Assembly (NCBI RefSeq): GCF_047468865.1
Contig: NZ_JBLGTV010000002.1
Span: forward strand, 248,001 to 312,000
Length of the DNA stretch: 64,000 bases
Direction: 5' to 3'
From: Castellaniella hirudinis_A
GTDB taxonomy: Bacteria > Pseudomonadota > Gammaproteobacteria > Burkholderiales > Burkholderiaceae_B
In this document: positions 44,138 through 54,006 of the stretch, in pieces
Numbering within the stretch: the stretch's first letter is position 1
Layout: the number at the start of each line of letters is the position of its first letter
Notes under the pieces: generated by a model
Told to the model about the DNA's origin: nothing
What the model saw: only the letters and a program-made list of their open reading frames with translations
The model's database searches: none
Position numbers and translations under genes: made by a program

Positions 44138-46258
44138 TCAGCTTTCGCTGTCCAGCGCGATCAGGATCGCGCCTTCGGCGACCTGATCCCCCTCGGCGTA
44201 GAACACGTCCTGCACGATGCCGTCGTGCGGGGCGTCGATGGTGTGTTCCATTTTCATGGCCTCCATCACCACCAGCGGCTGGCCCTGGGTGACGGCGTCG
44301 CCCGCCGCGACCGCCACGGACAGGATTTTGCCGGGCATCGGGGCGGTCAACCCGCCGCCCGCGTCGTCCGCTTGTCCGGTGGCCAGGCGGATGGGGTCTT
44401 GCCACTGCAGCGTGTGGCGCTGGCCCCGGGTATACAGATCCAGCCGCAGGCCGTGCAAGAAGGCGTCGCCGCTGCATTCCTGGCTGGGGTGTTCGGCGCT
44501 GCCGTTGCCCAGGCGAACCCGCAGGCGTTGGCGGCGGCCGGTGCCCCGCGTGTGCGAAGGGGACAAGGCGTCATCGCCCACGGGCGGGGGGCCGGCCTGC
44601 CAGTCGAAGGGCTGGGCGGGCTGGTCGTCCAGCGCCAGCGTCCATTGCGTACCCTGGCGTTGTACCTGCGCCGTGCGTTCCGCCAGCTTGCCCTGGAACA
44701 CCAGGGTGCGCTGGTAGACGCCGCCCACGCGCCAGCCGTCTGCCAACTGCCAGGGGCCGGCCTGCCGGCCGTCGGCGGCCCCCGGCAGCGGCCCGTTGGC
44801 GGTAGCCGCCGGGTCGGCCGGGCCGCTGCCATCGGCGCACAGCACCGCGGCGGCGGCCAGCGCCAGGACAAGGTCGGGCGTGGCGCTGGCCGGTGGAAAC
44901 AAGCGGTCGTGTTCACGCGGGATCAGGCCGGTGTCCAGATCCGCCGAGACAAAGGCGGGGTCGGCCATCAGCCGGCCCAGGAAGTCGATATTGGTCTGCA
45001 GGCCGGTGGCGCGCGCCGCCGCCAGGGCATGCAGCATGCGCAGCCGGGCTTCTTCGCGGTCGCGGCCGTGCACGATCAGCTTGGCGATCATCGGATCGTA
45101 GTACGGCGTGATGGTGTCGCCTTCGCGCACCCCGCCATCCACCCGCACGGGGCCGTGCCGGAACGCGGTGTGATCCGGCCACTGCAGCACGTCCAGGCGG
45201 CCGATGCTGGGCAGGAAGTCGTTGTCCGGGTTCTCGGCGTACACCCGCGCTTCGATGGCGTGGCCCTGGATATGCAGCTGATCCTGGCGCAGCGGCAGGG
45301 GTTCGCCGGCGGCCACCCGCAGCTGCCATTCCACCAAGTCCTGGCCGGTAATGGCTTCGGTGACGGGATGTTCCACCTGCAGGCGCGTGTTCATTTCCAT
45401 GAAATAAAAGCGTCCGTCGGGCTCGGCGATGAATTCCACCGTGCCCGCGCCGACGTAGCCCACGGCCTGGGCGGCGGCCACCGCGGCCTGCCCCATGGCG
45501 GCGCGGCGCTCGGGCGTCATGCCGGGGGCGGGGGCCTCCTCGATCACTTTCTGGAAACGCCGCTGCACCGAGCAATCGCGCTCGAACAGGTAGACGCACT
45601 GGCCGCGAGTATCGGCGAAGACCTGAATTTCGATGTGGCGGGGCTTTTGCAGATAGCGTTCGACCAGCACCAGGGGGTTGCCGAAACTGCTGGCGGCTTC
45701 GCGTTGGCAAGAGGTCAGGGCGGCGGCGAAGGCCTCGTCGGATTCGACGATGCGCATGCCTTTGCCGCCGCCGCCGGCGCTGGCCTTGATCAGCACGGGA
45801 TAGCCGATCTTGCGGGCTTGATCCTGCAGGAAATCGGCCTCCTGGCGCTCGCCGTAGTAGCCCGGCACCAGCGGCACCCGGGCCTGATCCATCAGCGCCT
45901 TGGCGGCGGATTTGCTGCCCATGGCGGCAATGGCCTGGGCCGGCGGGCCAATGAACACCAGCCCGGCATCCGCGCAGGCGTGGGCGAAATCGGCGTTTTC
46001 GGATAGGAAACCATAGCCCGGGTGGATGGCCTGGGCGCCGGTGCGCAGCGCCGCCTGCAGGATGACGTCGGCCCGCAGGTAGCTGTCCTTGGGCTCCGGC
46101 CCGCCGATGGGCACGGCTTCGTCGCAGGCCTGCACATGGCGCGCCTGGGCGTCGGCCTGGGAATAGACGGCCACGGTGCGTATGCCCATGCGCCGGGCGG
46201 TGGCGGCGATGCGGCAGGCGATTTCGCCGCGGTTGGCGATCAGGATGGAATTGAACAT
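44138..46258 (-). CDS. liuD: Methylcrotonyl-CoA carboxylase, biotin-carrying alpha subunit
   Basis: 706-aa subunit with biotin carboxylase and biotin carrier domains; with the beta subunit it carboxylates 3-methylcrotonyl-CoA in leucine degradation. N-terminal ILIANRGEIACRIAATARRM, ATP-grasp with IKASAGGGGKGMRIV, and HPGYGFLSENADFA are clear. The biotin site is Lys669 in VMEAMKMEHT. Length and partner fit MccA/LiuD rather than acetyl-CoA or propionyl-CoA carboxylase. It is the last gene of the operon, 10 bases after the beta subunit. Confidence 0.93.
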   Translation of the reverse strand: MFNSILIANRGEIACRIAATARRMGIRTVAVYSQADAQARHVQACDEAVPIGGPEPKDSYLRADVILQAALRTGAQAIHPGYGFLSENADFAHACADAGLVFIGPPAQAIAAMGSKSAAKALMDQARVPLVPGYYGERQEADFLQDQARKIGYPVLIKASAGGGGKGMRIVESDEAFAAALTSCQREAASSFGNPLVLVERYLQKPRHIEIQVFADTRGQCVYLFERDCSVQRRFQKVIEEAPAPGMTPERRAAMGQAAVAAAQAVGYVGAGTVEFIAEPDGRFYFMEMNTRLQVEHPVTEAITGQDLVEWQLRVAAGEPLPLRQDQLHIQGHAIEARVYAENPDNDFLPSIGRLDVLQWPDHTAFRHGPVRVDGGVREGDTITPYYDPMIAKLIVHGRDREEARLRMLHALAAARATGLQTNIDFLGRLMADPAFVSADLDTGLIPREHDRLFPPASATPDLVLALAAAAVLCADGSGPADPAATANGPLPGAADGRQAGPWQLADGWRVGGVYQRTLVFQGKLAERTAQVQRQGTQWTLALDDQPAQPFDWQAGPPPVGDDALSPSHTRGTGRRQRLRVRLGNGSAEHPSQECSGDAFLHGLRLDLYTRGQRHTLQWQDPIRLATGQADDAGGGLTAPMPGKILSVAVAAGDAVTQGQPLVVMEAMKMEHTIDAPHDGIVQDVFYAEGDQVAEGAILIALDSES

Positions 46259-46268
46259 GGTGGTTTCC

Positions 46269-47870
46269 TTACATGCGGAACACGCCGAAGCGGGTGGCTT
46301 CGGCAGGCGCGTGGCGGGCGGCGGCCAGGCCCAGGCCCAGCACGCGGCGGGTGTCGGATGGGGCGATGATGCCGTCGTCCCACAGCCGCGCCGTGGCGTA
46401 ATAGGGATGGCCTTCGTGTTCGTATTGGGCGCGGATGGGGGCTTTGAAGGCGTCTTCTTCGGCCGCCGGCCACTGGCCGCCCTTGCGTTCGATGTTGTCG
46501 CGCCGCACCGTGGCCAGCACGCTGGCGGCCTGTTCGCCGCCCATCACGGAAATCCGCGCGTTGGGCCACAAAAACAGCAGACGCGGGCCGAAGGCGCGGC
46601 CGCACATGCCGTAGTTGCCCGCCCCGAAAGAGCCGCCGATCAGCACCGTGAATTTAGGCACGGCGGCGGTGGACACGGCGGTGACCATTTTCGCCCCGTG
46701 GCGGGCGATGCCCTCGTTTTCGTATTTGCGTCCCACCATGAAGCCGCTGATGTTCTGCAGGAATACCAGGGGGATGTTGCGCTGGCAGCACAGTTCGATG
46801 AAGTGCGTGCCTTTCTGGGCCGCTTCGGAAAACAGAATGCCGTTGTTGGCGATGATGCCCACGGGCATGCCGTAGATTTTGGCGAAGCCGGTCACCAGCG
46901 TCGCGCCGAAGCGCGCCTTGAATTCGTCGAAATCCGACCCGTCCACGATGCGGGCGATGATTTCGCGCACGTCGTAGGGCTTGCGCGTGTCCTGCGGAAT
47001 GATGCCGTCCAGCTCCTGGGGATCGTGCAGGGGTTCGGCCCAGGTGGCGGGCAGGGCCGGGGCGGGGCGGTTCAGGCGCGCCACGGCCTCGCGCGCCAGG
47101 CGCAGAGCATGGGTGTCGTTCTCGGCCAGGTGGTCGGCCACGCCCGACAGGCGGGTGTGCACGTCGCCCCCGCCCAGGTCTTCGGCCGAGACTTCCTCGC
47201 CGGTGGCGGCTTTCACCAGCGGCGGGCCGCCCAGGAAGATCGTACCCTGGTTGCGCACGATGATGGATTCGTCGCTCATGGCGGGCACATAGGCCCCCCC
47301 GGCGGTGCAGGAACCCATCACCACGGCCAGCTGGGCGATGCCCAGGGACGACATCACCGCCTGGTTATAGAAAATTCGCCCGAAGTGGTCGCGGTCGGGA
47401 AAGACTTCATCCTGGTTGGGCAGGTTGGCCCCGCCGGAATCCACCAGGTAGATGCACGGCAGGTGGTTCTGCTGGGCGATTTCCTGGGCGCGCAGATGTT
47501 TTTTGACCGTCAGCGGGTAGTAGGTGCCGCCCTTGACGGTGGCGTCGTTGCAGACGATGACGCATTCGGTGCCGGCCACCCGGCCGATGCCGGTGATCAG
47601 GCCCGCCCCCGGCGAGGCGTTGTCGTACACGTCGTGCGCCGCCATGGGGGAGAGCTCCAGGAAAGGCGTGCCGGGATCCAGCAGGCGTTCGACGCGCTCA
47701 CGCGGCAATAATTTGCCCCGGGCCAAGTGGCGGGCGCGGGCGGATTCGCTGCCGCCCTGGGCGGTGCGGGCCAGTTGGGCGCGCAGATCGTCGATCTGTT
47801 GGCGCATCGCCTGGGCGTTGTCCTGAAATTCCTGTGATCGCGGATTGACGCGGGATTCGATGACCGGCAT
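46269..47870 (-). CDS. liuB: Methylcrotonyl-CoA carboxylase, beta (carboxyltransferase) subunit
   Basis: 533-aa carboxyltransferase that moves CO2 from biotin to 3-methylcrotonyl-CoA. Family segments: [56 protein letters not shown] and [16 protein letters not shown], all typical of MccB. AGGAAAA precedes the ATG at 47870. In many liu operons a methylglutaconyl-CoA hydratase gene (liuC) lies between the two subunits; here they are directly adjacent. Confidence 0.95.
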   Translation of the reverse strand: MPVIESRVNPRSQEFQDNAQAMRQQIDDLRAQLARTAQGGSESARARHLARGKLLPRERVERLLDPGTPFLELSPMAAHDVYDNASPGAGLITGIGRVAGTECVIVCNDATVKGGTYYPLTVKKHLRAQEIAQQNHLPCIYLVDSGGANLPNQDEVFPDRDHFGRIFYNQAVMSSLGIAQLAVVMGSCTAGGAYVPAMSDESIIVRNQGTIFLGGPPLVKAATGEEVSAEDLGGGDVHTRLSGVADHLAENDTHALRLAREAVARLNRPAPALPATWAEPLHDPQELDGIIPQDTRKPYDVREIIARIVDGSDFDEFKARFGATLVTGFAKIYGMPVGIIANNGILFSEAAQKGTHFIELCCQRNIPLVFLQNISGFMVGRKYENEGIARHGAKMVTAVSTAAVPKFTVLIGGSFGAGNYGMCGRAFGPRLLFLWPNARISVMGGEQAASVLATVRRDNIERKGGQWPAAEEDAFKAPIRAQYEHEGHPYYATARLWDDGIIAPSDTRRVLGLGLAAARHAPAEATRFGVFRM

Positions 47871-48037
47871 GGGTTTTCCTGGATAAAAGAATCCCCTGGG
47901 CAATGGCGCGAGCCATGCCCCTGGGTGTTCCGGCCCCCGGCGGGCCGGGTAGGCCGGCCGGGGGGTGAATGGTTATTGATGCGGCCGGTGCGTGCCGCAG
48001 CCTGGGCGCGGGGAGTGATCCATGGCCCTGCGGCGGA

Positions 48038-49219
48038 TCAGACCATCTCGATGGCCAGGGCCACGGCTTCGCCGCCGCCGATGCACAGCGAGGCGATGCC
48101 GCGCTTGCCGCCGGTCTTGCGCAGCGCGCCGATCAGGGTGGTCAGCAGGCGGGCGCCCGAGGCCCCGATGGGGTGGCCCAGGGCGGTGGCCCCGCCGTGG
48201 ATGTTGACCCGGTCGTGCGGGATGTCCAGTTCTTTCTCGGCGGCCATGGTGACTACGGCAAAGGCTTCGTTGATTTCGTAGAGGTCTACGTCCTGGGCCG
48301 CCCAGCCGGCTTTGTCCAGCAGCTTCTGGATGGCCCCCACCGGGGCGGTGGTGAACCATTCGGGTTCTTGGGCGTGTTGGGTGTGGGCGACGATGCGGGC
48401 CAGGGGCTGGGCGCCCAGGGCCTTGGCCTTGGATTCGCTCATGACGACCAGGGCGGAGGCCCCGTCGGAAATGGACGACGCATTGGCGGCGGTAATCGTG
48501 CCGTCTTTTTTGAAGGCGGGCTTGAGGGTGGGGATTTTTTCCGGCATGGCCTTATAGGGGGCCTCGTCTTTGTCCACCACCGTGTCGCCCTTGCGGCCCT
48601 TGATGGTGACCGGGGCGATTTCCCATTGGAAACTGCCGTCTTCGGTGGCCTGGCGGGCGCGGCGCAGGGATTCCAGCGAGAAGGCGTCTTGTGCTTCGCG
48701 GCTGAATTGGTACTTGGACGCGCAGTCTTCGGCGAAGACCCCCATGGCCGTGCCGCGCTGGTAGGCGTCTTCCAGGCCGTCCAGGGCCATGTGGTCGTAG
48801 ACGGTGGAATGGCCATAGCGATAGCCTTGGCGGCCGCGCAGCAGCAGGTAGGGGGCGTTGCTCATGCTTTCCTGGCCGCCGGCCACCACGACGTCGGCGG
48901 AACCCGCCTTGATGATGTCGTGCGCCAGCATGACGGCCTTCAGGCCCGAGCCGCAGACCTTGTGCAGGGTGCTGGCGGGGGTGCCCTTGGGCAGGCCGGC
49001 CCCCAGGGTGGCCTGGCGCGCCGGGGCCTGGCCCTGGCCGGCTTGCAGCACGTTGCCCATGATGACCTCGGAGACCGCTTCGCCGGGAATGCCGGCGCGT
49101 TCGACGGCGGCCTGGATGGCGACGGCGCCGAGTTCGTGAGCGGCCAGGCCGGACAGGCTGCCCATCATGCCGCCCATGGGCGTGCGGGCGACGGAAACAA
49201 TGACGATGGAATCGGACAT
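48038..49219 (-). CDS. Acetyl-CoA acetyltransferase (thiolase)
   Basis: 393-aa thiolase that cleaves acetoacetyl-CoA to two acetyl-CoA (or the reverse). Active-site residues: Cys89 in HKVCGSGLKAVM, His349 in GHPIGASGARL and Cys379 in CIGGGEAVA. AAGGAG precedes the ATG at 49219. In this operon it would finish leucine breakdown by using acetoacetate-derived acetoacetyl-CoA. The 167-base gap to the next gene holds only G/C-rich short hairpins. Confidence 0.94.
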   Translation of the reverse strand: MSDSIVIVSVARTPMGGMMGSLSGLAAHELGAVAIQAAVERAGIPGEAVSEVIMGNVLQAGQGQAPARQATLGAGLPKGTPASTLHKVCGSGLKAVMLAHDIIKAGSADVVVAGGQESMSNAPYLLLRGRQGYRYGHSTVYDHMALDGLEDAYQRGTAMGVFAEDCASKYQFSREAQDAFSLESLRRARQATEDGSFQWEIAPVTIKGRKGDTVVDKDEAPYKAMPEKIPTLKPAFKKDGTITAANASSISDGASALVVMSESKAKALGAQPLARIVAHTQHAQEPEWFTTAPVGAIQKLLDKAGWAAQDVDLYEINEAFAVVTMAAEKELDIPHDRVNIHGGATALGHPIGASGARLLTTLIGALRKTGGKRGIASLCIGGGEAVALAIEMV

Positions 49220-49235
49220 GGTGTGCTCCTTGTCG

Positions 49236-51092
49236 TTAAGACGTCGTGGCGGGTTCCGGGATGGAATCGGCCGGATTGAGGGGATGCAGCCGCCTGGCTG
49301 AATCGTAGGGAAAAATGTCTTCGATGCGGCCCTGGGCCGCCCGGTGGCGGCAATCCTGCCACCATTGTGCATCCAATAGCGCGGCGTGATGCTTCAGGAA
49401 GGCCTGGCGCACCCGGGCGTCGCCCAGCAGAAAGCGTTCGAATTCCTCGGGGAAGACGTCGTTGCGCCCCACGGGATACCAGGGTTCGCTGGCCATTTCG
49501 GCTTCTTCGTTGGGGGCCGGGGGGATGCGGCGGAACTGCATTTCGGTCATGCGCTGGATTTCGTCGTAGTCGTAGAACACCACGCGCCCCAGGCGGGTGA
49601 CGCCGAAGTTTTTGTACAGCATGTCGCCGGGGAAGATGTTGGCGGCGGCGAGTTCGCGGATGGCCAGGCCGTATTGCCGCACGGCGGCTTCCAGCGCGGT
49701 GTCCGAGGCGCTGGTCAGGAAGATGTTGAGCGGCGTCATGCGGCGCTCGATGTAGACGTGCTTGAGCACGACGAGGTCGTCGGTTTCTTCGAGCAGGCTG
49801 GGGACTTCGGCCCGCAGGCCGGCCAGCAGGCGGGGCGAGAAGCGGTTGCGCGGCAGGGCCACCTGCGAGTATTCCCAGGTGTCGGCCATGCGCCCGACGC
49901 GGTCGTGTTTTTTGACCAGCTGGTATTTCTGGCGCACGGTGTCCTTGTCCATGCCTTCTTTGGCGATGCGGTCGCGGATCAGCTTGAAGACATAGGGGTA
50001 GGAGGGCTGGTTGAATACCGTCATGACCATGCCCTGGATGCCGGGGGCGTAGTCGAAGTTGTCGCGCGAATGCGCCAGGTGGTGCAGGAAGTCCCGGTAG
50101 AACAGGGTCTTGCCTTGTTTTTGCAGGCCGATGGTGGTGTAGATCTCGGCCTTGGGTTTGCGCGGGAACAGGGTGGACAGAAAATCCACGTAGGCCGCCG
50201 GGGCTTCCATGTCGACCAGGAAATACGCCCGGGTAAAGCTGAACAGGGTGCTGAGGTCGTCGCTGGTGTGCAGCAGGGCGTCCAGCTGGATGTGGCCCGA
50301 GGGCGTGTGCAGCAGGGCGATGGCGAAGGGGTGGATGGTGGTCTGGTTGACCAGCCGCCCCACGATGTAGGCGCCTTTGTTGCGGAAAAACAGGGTGTTC
50401 AGCACCTGCAGCTGGCAGTCGGGGGCCAGGCGCTTGCCCAGCCCGCGCGGCAGGCTGCGGCGCAGGTGGCGCAGGCCCATGAAGGCCATGCGGCGGGCAT
50501 CGCGGGGCAGGTCGTGGTAGGGCGCGGCCAGGCCGAAATCCGCCACCAGCCGGATCAGGCTGGGCATCAGGCCTTCGGTGATGGGGTAGTAGGATCGGTA
50601 GGCCGACTGCGCGCCGTCCAGGTAGTCGGTGGCCACGGCGGGGCGCACGAACAGAAAATCGTTGTTGAAGTAATTGCGGTGCAGGATGCGGCAGGACACC
50701 GAGTTAAAGAAGGTCTCGGCGCATTCGGGCTGTAGGTGGGCGCCCAGCAGGCCGATGTAGCAGGCTTTGGCGGCCTGCCAGAACGCCAATTGTTCGGCGG
50801 TGAGATCCAGGCCCGGGGCGGTCTGGGCGGGGGTGGTGCCGCGCAGCGCCTGGCCCAGCGCCACGGCGCATTCGCGCACCCGGGTGTCGTAGTATTCGAT
50901 GCGTTCGCGCGACAGCTGCTGGATGCCGTGCCAGTCGCCGGACTCGAACAGGGCCTTGGCGCGCTGGGCGCCATAGCGAAACAGCGAATAATGGCGGTCG
51001 AACCCGGCCAGGATGATGCGTGCCACGGCCTCGGGGGACTGCCCCCGAGGCGCGACGGGTTGGATGTGCTGGTGGTCGCCGTCGTCGCGCAT
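49236..51092 (-). CDS. aceK: Isocitrate dehydrogenase kinase/phosphatase
   Basis: 618-aa bifunctional enzyme that phosphorylates and dephosphorylates isocitrate dehydrogenase, steering isocitrate to the glyoxylate shunt. Family segments are seen: GMVMTVFNQPSYPYVFKLIR (ATP-binding strand with Lys), QKYQLVKKHDRVGRMADTWE, DMLYKNFGVTRLGRVVFYDY with YDEIQRMTEM (catalytic/metal Asp region). It is somewhat longer than E. coli AceK (578 aa). It starts four bases after liuA and ends 16 before the thiolase gene, so it lies inside the leucine operon rather than with aceA/aceB. The start at 51092 has a poor ribosome site; 51122 overlapping liuA is possible. Confidence 0.95.
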   Translation of the reverse strand: MRDDGDHQHIQPVAPRGQSPEAVARIILAGFDRHYSLFRYGAQRAKALFESGDWHGIQQLSRERIEYYDTRVRECAVALGQALRGTTPAQTAPGLDLTAEQLAFWQAAKACYIGLLGAHLQPECAETFFNSVSCRILHRNYFNNDFLFVRPAVATDYLDGAQSAYRSYYPITEGLMPSLIRLVADFGLAAPYHDLPRDARRMAFMGLRHLRRSLPRGLGKRLAPDCQLQVLNTLFFRNKGAYIVGRLVNQTTIHPFAIALLHTPSGHIQLDALLHTSDDLSTLFSFTRAYFLVDMEAPAAYVDFLSTLFPRKPKAEIYTTIGLQKQGKTLFYRDFLHHLAHSRDNFDYAPGIQGMVMTVFNQPSYPYVFKLIRDRIAKEGMDKDTVRQKYQLVKKHDRVGRMADTWEYSQVALPRNRFSPRLLAGLRAEVPSLLEETDDLVVLKHVYIERRMTPLNIFLTSASDTALEAAVRQYGLAIRELAAANIFPGDMLYKNFGVTRLGRVVFYDYDEIQRMTEMQFRRIPPAPNEEAEMASEPWYPVGRNDVFPEEFERFLLGDARVRQAFLKHHAALLDAQWWQDCRHRAAQGRIEDIFPYDSARRLHPLNPADSIPEPATTS

Positions 51093-51096
51093 GGAA

Positions 51097-52275
51097 TTAC
51101 AACGTTTCGTTGAATAGTTCACGGCCTATCAGCATACGACGAATTTCGCTGGTGCCGGCGCCGATTTCGTATAATTTGGCGTCGCGCCATAGGCGGCCGC
51201 TAGGGTAATCGTTAATGTAGCCGTTGCCGCCCAGGATCTGGATGCCTTCGCCCGCCATCCAGGTGGCTTTCTCGGCGCAGTACAAAATCACCCCGGCGCA
51301 GTCCTTGCGCACCTGGCGGGCGTGCTGGCTGCCCAGGCGATCCAGGTTCTTGCCTACGGTGTAGCAAAAGGCGCGGCTGGCCTGCAGCGTGGTGTACAGG
51401 TCGGCCAGCTTGCCCTGGATCAGCTGAAATTCGCCGATGGCCTGGCCAAACTGGCGGCGCTCGTGCACATAGGGCACCACCATGTCCATCACGGCCTGCA
51501 TGATGCCCAGCGGGCCGGCGGCCAGCACGGCGCGTTCGTAGTCCAGGCCGCTCATCAGCACGCGCACCCCGCCGTTGACTTCGCCCAGCACGTTTTCGGC
51601 GGGGACGGCGCAATCCTGGAAGACCAGTTCGCCGGTGTGCGAACCGCGCATGCCCAGTTTGTCCAGCTTTTGCGCCACGGAAAAACCGGGGAAGGTCTTT
51701 TCGATGATGAAGGCCGTGATGCCGCGCTGATGGGCCTCGGGGTCGGTCTTGGCGTAGACCACCAGGGTGTCGGCGTCCGGCCCGTTGGTGATCCACATTT
51801 TCGTGCCGTTCAGCACATAGTGGTCGCCCTTTTTCTCGGCCCGCAGACGCATGCTGACGACGTCGGACCCGGCGCCGGGCTCGCTCATGGCCAGGGCGCC
51901 GATCTGCGCGCCGGAAATCAGCCCGGGCAGGTATTTCTGTTTTTGCGCCTCGGTGCCGTTGCGGTGGATCTGGTTGACGCACAGGTTGGAATGCGCCCCG
52001 TAGGACAGGGCGATGGACGCGCTGGCGCGCGAGATTTCTTCCATGGCGATCATGTGCGCCAGATAGCCCAGGTTGGCCCCGCCGTAGGCTTCGCTCACGG
52101 TGACGCCCAAGAGGCCCAGGTCGCCGAATTTGCGCCAGAGATCCATGGGGAATTGGTCGTCGCGGTCGGCGGCGGCGGCGCGCGGGGCGATTTCGGCCTG
52201 GGCGAAGTCGCGCACGGCATCGCGCAGCATGTCCAAGTCGGAGCCAAGATCGAAGTTCAGGCCGGGTAAATCCAT
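51097..52275 (-). CDS. liuA: Isovaleryl-CoA dehydrogenase
   Basis: 392-aa FAD acyl-CoA dehydrogenase oxidising isovaleryl-CoA to 3-methylcrotonyl-CoA. The catalytic base is Glu247 in [10 protein letters not shown], in the position characteristic of isovaleryl-CoA dehydrogenase (helix G), not the C-terminal position of most relatives. Other motifs: [39 protein letters not shown] lies 8 bases upstream of the ATG at 52275. It follows liuR by 19 bases. Confidence 0.95.
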   Translation of the reverse strand: MDLPGLNFDLGSDLDMLRDAVRDFAQAEIAPRAAAADRDDQFPMDLWRKFGDLGLLGVTVSEAYGGANLGYLAHMIAMEEISRASASIALSYGAHSNLCVNQIHRNGTEAQKQKYLPGLISGAQIGALAMSEPGAGSDVVSMRLRAEKKGDHYVLNGTKMWITNGPDADTLVVYAKTDPEAHQRGITAFIIEKTFPGFSVAQKLDKLGMRGSHTGELVFQDCAVPAENVLGEVNGGVRVLMSGLDYERAVLAAGPLGIMQAVMDMVVPYVHERRQFGQAIGEFQLIQGKLADLYTTLQASRAFCYTVGKNLDRLGSQHARQVRKDCAGVILYCAEKATWMAGEGIQILGGNGYINDYPSGRLWRDAKLYEIGAGTSEIRRMLIGRELFNETL

Positions 52276-52294
52276 GGTGGGGTCTCCTGGGAGG

Positions 52295-52720
52295 TTATTT
52301 GGCAAGGGCCGGGTGGTCTTGCGTGGCGAGGTCGGCGTCCTGGCGGCTGCGCAGCAGCGCCGCGCAATCGGCCTGCTGGCGGTGCAGTTCTTCCAGGGTT
52401 TCGTCCAGGTCGCGGCGCTGTTGTTCCAGCTTTTGGTGGTGGGCTTCCAGCACCTGGGCATAGTGTTGCAGCTGGGCCGTGGTGCTGGCGTGGCTGCGGT
52501 CGTACAGATTGATGAGGTTGACGATTTCGGCCAGCTGCAGGCCCAGGCGGCGGCCGCGCAGGGCCAGTTTCAGGCGGGTGCGGTCACGCGGGGAATACAC
52601 GCGGTTGCGGCCTTCGCGGGTCGGGCTGACAATGCCCTGGTCTTCGTAGAACCGAATGGTGCGCGGCGTGACGCCGAATTCCCGGGAGAGTTCGGAGATG
52701 GTCCAGGTGGTGGGGCGCAT
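52295..52720 (-). CDS. liuR: MerR-family regulator of leucine degradation (LiuR)
   Basis: 141-aa MerR-type regulator: winged HTH at residues 7-28 ([20 protein letters not shown]), [20 protein letters not shown], then a long coiled-coil dimer helix with many Gln/Arg/Leu residues and no metal-binding cysteine pair. Its place at the head of the liuA-liuB-liuD operon identifies it as LiuR, known in beta- and gammaproteobacteria. It probably represses its own operon and the divergent hydrolase through the palindrome at 52764-52779. Confidence 0.92.
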   Translation of the reverse strand: MRPTTWTISELSREFGVTPRTIRFYEDQGIVSPTREGRNRVYSPRDRTRLKLALRGRRLGLQLAEIVNLINLYDRSHASTTAQLQHYAQVLEAHHQKLEQQRRDLDETLEELHRQQADCAALLRSRQDADLATQDHPALAK

Positions 52721-52750
52721 GGGCGGTGTCGCGGTCGGGAGGAAAGTTTT

Positions 52751-52798
52751 ATTATGCCTCTAGTTTACGTTAACGTAAAGTACGGCTTCTGACATAAT
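52751..52798. promoter_or_regulatory. LiuR operator with two divergent promoters
   Basis: A perfect 16-bp palindrome TTTACGTTAACGTAAA lies at 52764-52779. Leftward promoter (to liuR): -35 TTTACG at 52774-52779 and -10 CATAAT at 52751-52756 with a 17-base spacer. Rightward promoter (to the MBL gene): -35 TTAACG at 52770-52775 and -10 CATAAT at 52793-52798, also with a 17-base spacer. Both -35 boxes are inside the palindrome, so one bound dimer would shut both. The site has the ACGT-repeat form described for LiuR. Confidence 0.8.
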
Positions 52799-52826
52799 AC
52801 GCAGATTCATAGAAAGGAGACCTTGC

Positions 52827-53903
52827 ATGAACCCGCAGGAACAAGTGCTGGAATATCCCTGGGGCGATACCCAGCCCGAGGCCGGCCAGGCGATGACGCT
52901 GGCCGATGGGGTGCGCTGGGTGCGCATGCCGCTGCCTTTTGCCCTGGATCACATCAATCTCTGGCTGTTGCGCGACCGGATCGGCGGGCGGGATGGCTGG
53001 ACGGTGGTGGATTGCGGCATCGACCGTCCCGAAGTGCGCGCCTGTTGGGAAACGGCGTTCGATCAGGCGCTGGATGGGTTGCCCGTGCTGCGGGTGGTGG
53101 TGACCCACATGCACCCGGATCACGTGGGCTTGGCGCACTGGCTGTGCCAGCGCTGGCAGGCGCCGCTGTGGATGAGCATGAGCGACTACGCCCTGGCGCG
53201 CCTGTGGACCGGCTCGACCGCCACCGATACCGCCATCGAGGGCAGTGGCCCGGCGGGCGAATCCGCCGCCCGGCATTTTGCCCTGCATGGCCTGATCGAC
53301 CCCGAAGCCCAGGCCCTGATCCGCAAGCGCCACGATTACTACGCCCGCCTGGTGCCCGACGTCCCCAGGCAATATCACCGGCTGCTGCACGGCCAGTCCC
53401 TGGAGATCGGCGGGCGGGATTGGCGGCTGATCGCCGGCTACGGGCATGCGCCGGAACACATCTCGCTGTGGTGTCCCACGCTGGATGTCCTGATTTCCGG
53501 CGATATGGTGTTGCCGCGGATTTCCACCAACATCAGCGTGTTCGACCTGGAGCCCGAGGCCAATCCCCTGCCCTTGTATCTGGAATCCCTGAAGGCCTAC
53601 GACGATCTGGCGGCGCAGACCCTGGTGCTGCCGTCGCACGGGCGGCCATTCCGGGGCTTGCATGCCCGCATCGCCCAGCAGCAAACCCACCACGCCGAAC
53701 GCCTGGCCGAGGTGTTGGCGGCGTGCGATCGCCCGCAAAGCGCCCATGACCTGCTGCCCGTGCTGTTCCACCGGAAGCTGGACATGCACCAGCTGGGTTT
53801 TGCCATGGGCGAAGCCATCGCCCACCTGCACGCCCTATACTTCCAGGGTGATTTGACGCGCCGCCTGGACGACGATGGGATCATCCGCTTTTGCCGGGCC
53901 TGA
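52827..53903 (+). CDS. Metallo-beta-lactamase-fold hydrolase
   Basis: 358-aa MBL-fold protein with the metal-binding THMHPDH motif (His94, His96, Asp98, His99), a later His in GYGHAPEHI, an Asp in ISGDMVLPRI and PSHGRPF, giving a full two-metal set. The C-terminal ~70 residues form a winged-helix-like MBL-associated domain (HRKLDMHQLGFAMGEAIAHL). GAAAGGAGA precedes the ATG. It is driven from the LiuR-controlled divergent promoter, so an acyl-CoA or thioester substrate in leucine catabolism is plausible, but not shown. Confidence 0.87.
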   Translation: MNPQEQVLEYPWGDTQPEAGQAMTLADGVRWVRMPLPFALDHINLWLLRDRIGGRDGWTVVDCGIDRPEVRACWETAFDQALDGLPVLRVVVTHMHPDHVGLAHWLCQRWQAPLWMSMSDYALARLWTGSTATDTAIEGSGPAGESAARHFALHGLIDPEAQALIRKRHDYYARLVPDVPRQYHRLLHGQSLEIGGRDWRLIAGYGHAPEHISLWCPTLDVLISGDMVLPRISTNISVFDLEPEANPLPLYLESLKAYDDLAAQTLVLPSHGRPFRGLHARIAQQQTHHAERLAEVLAACDRPQSAHDLLPVLFHRKLDMHQLGFAMGEAIAHLHALYFQGDLTRRLDDDGIIRFCRA

Positions 53904-54006
53904 TTCGGGTAGACAAGCGCGTGTGTCCCGCCGCTTTGCCGGCCCTGGCAAGCGGCACGGGTCGGGCGGCGCAGGGTTTGTTTTTGTTTGATAACGGATA
54001 CTGAAC

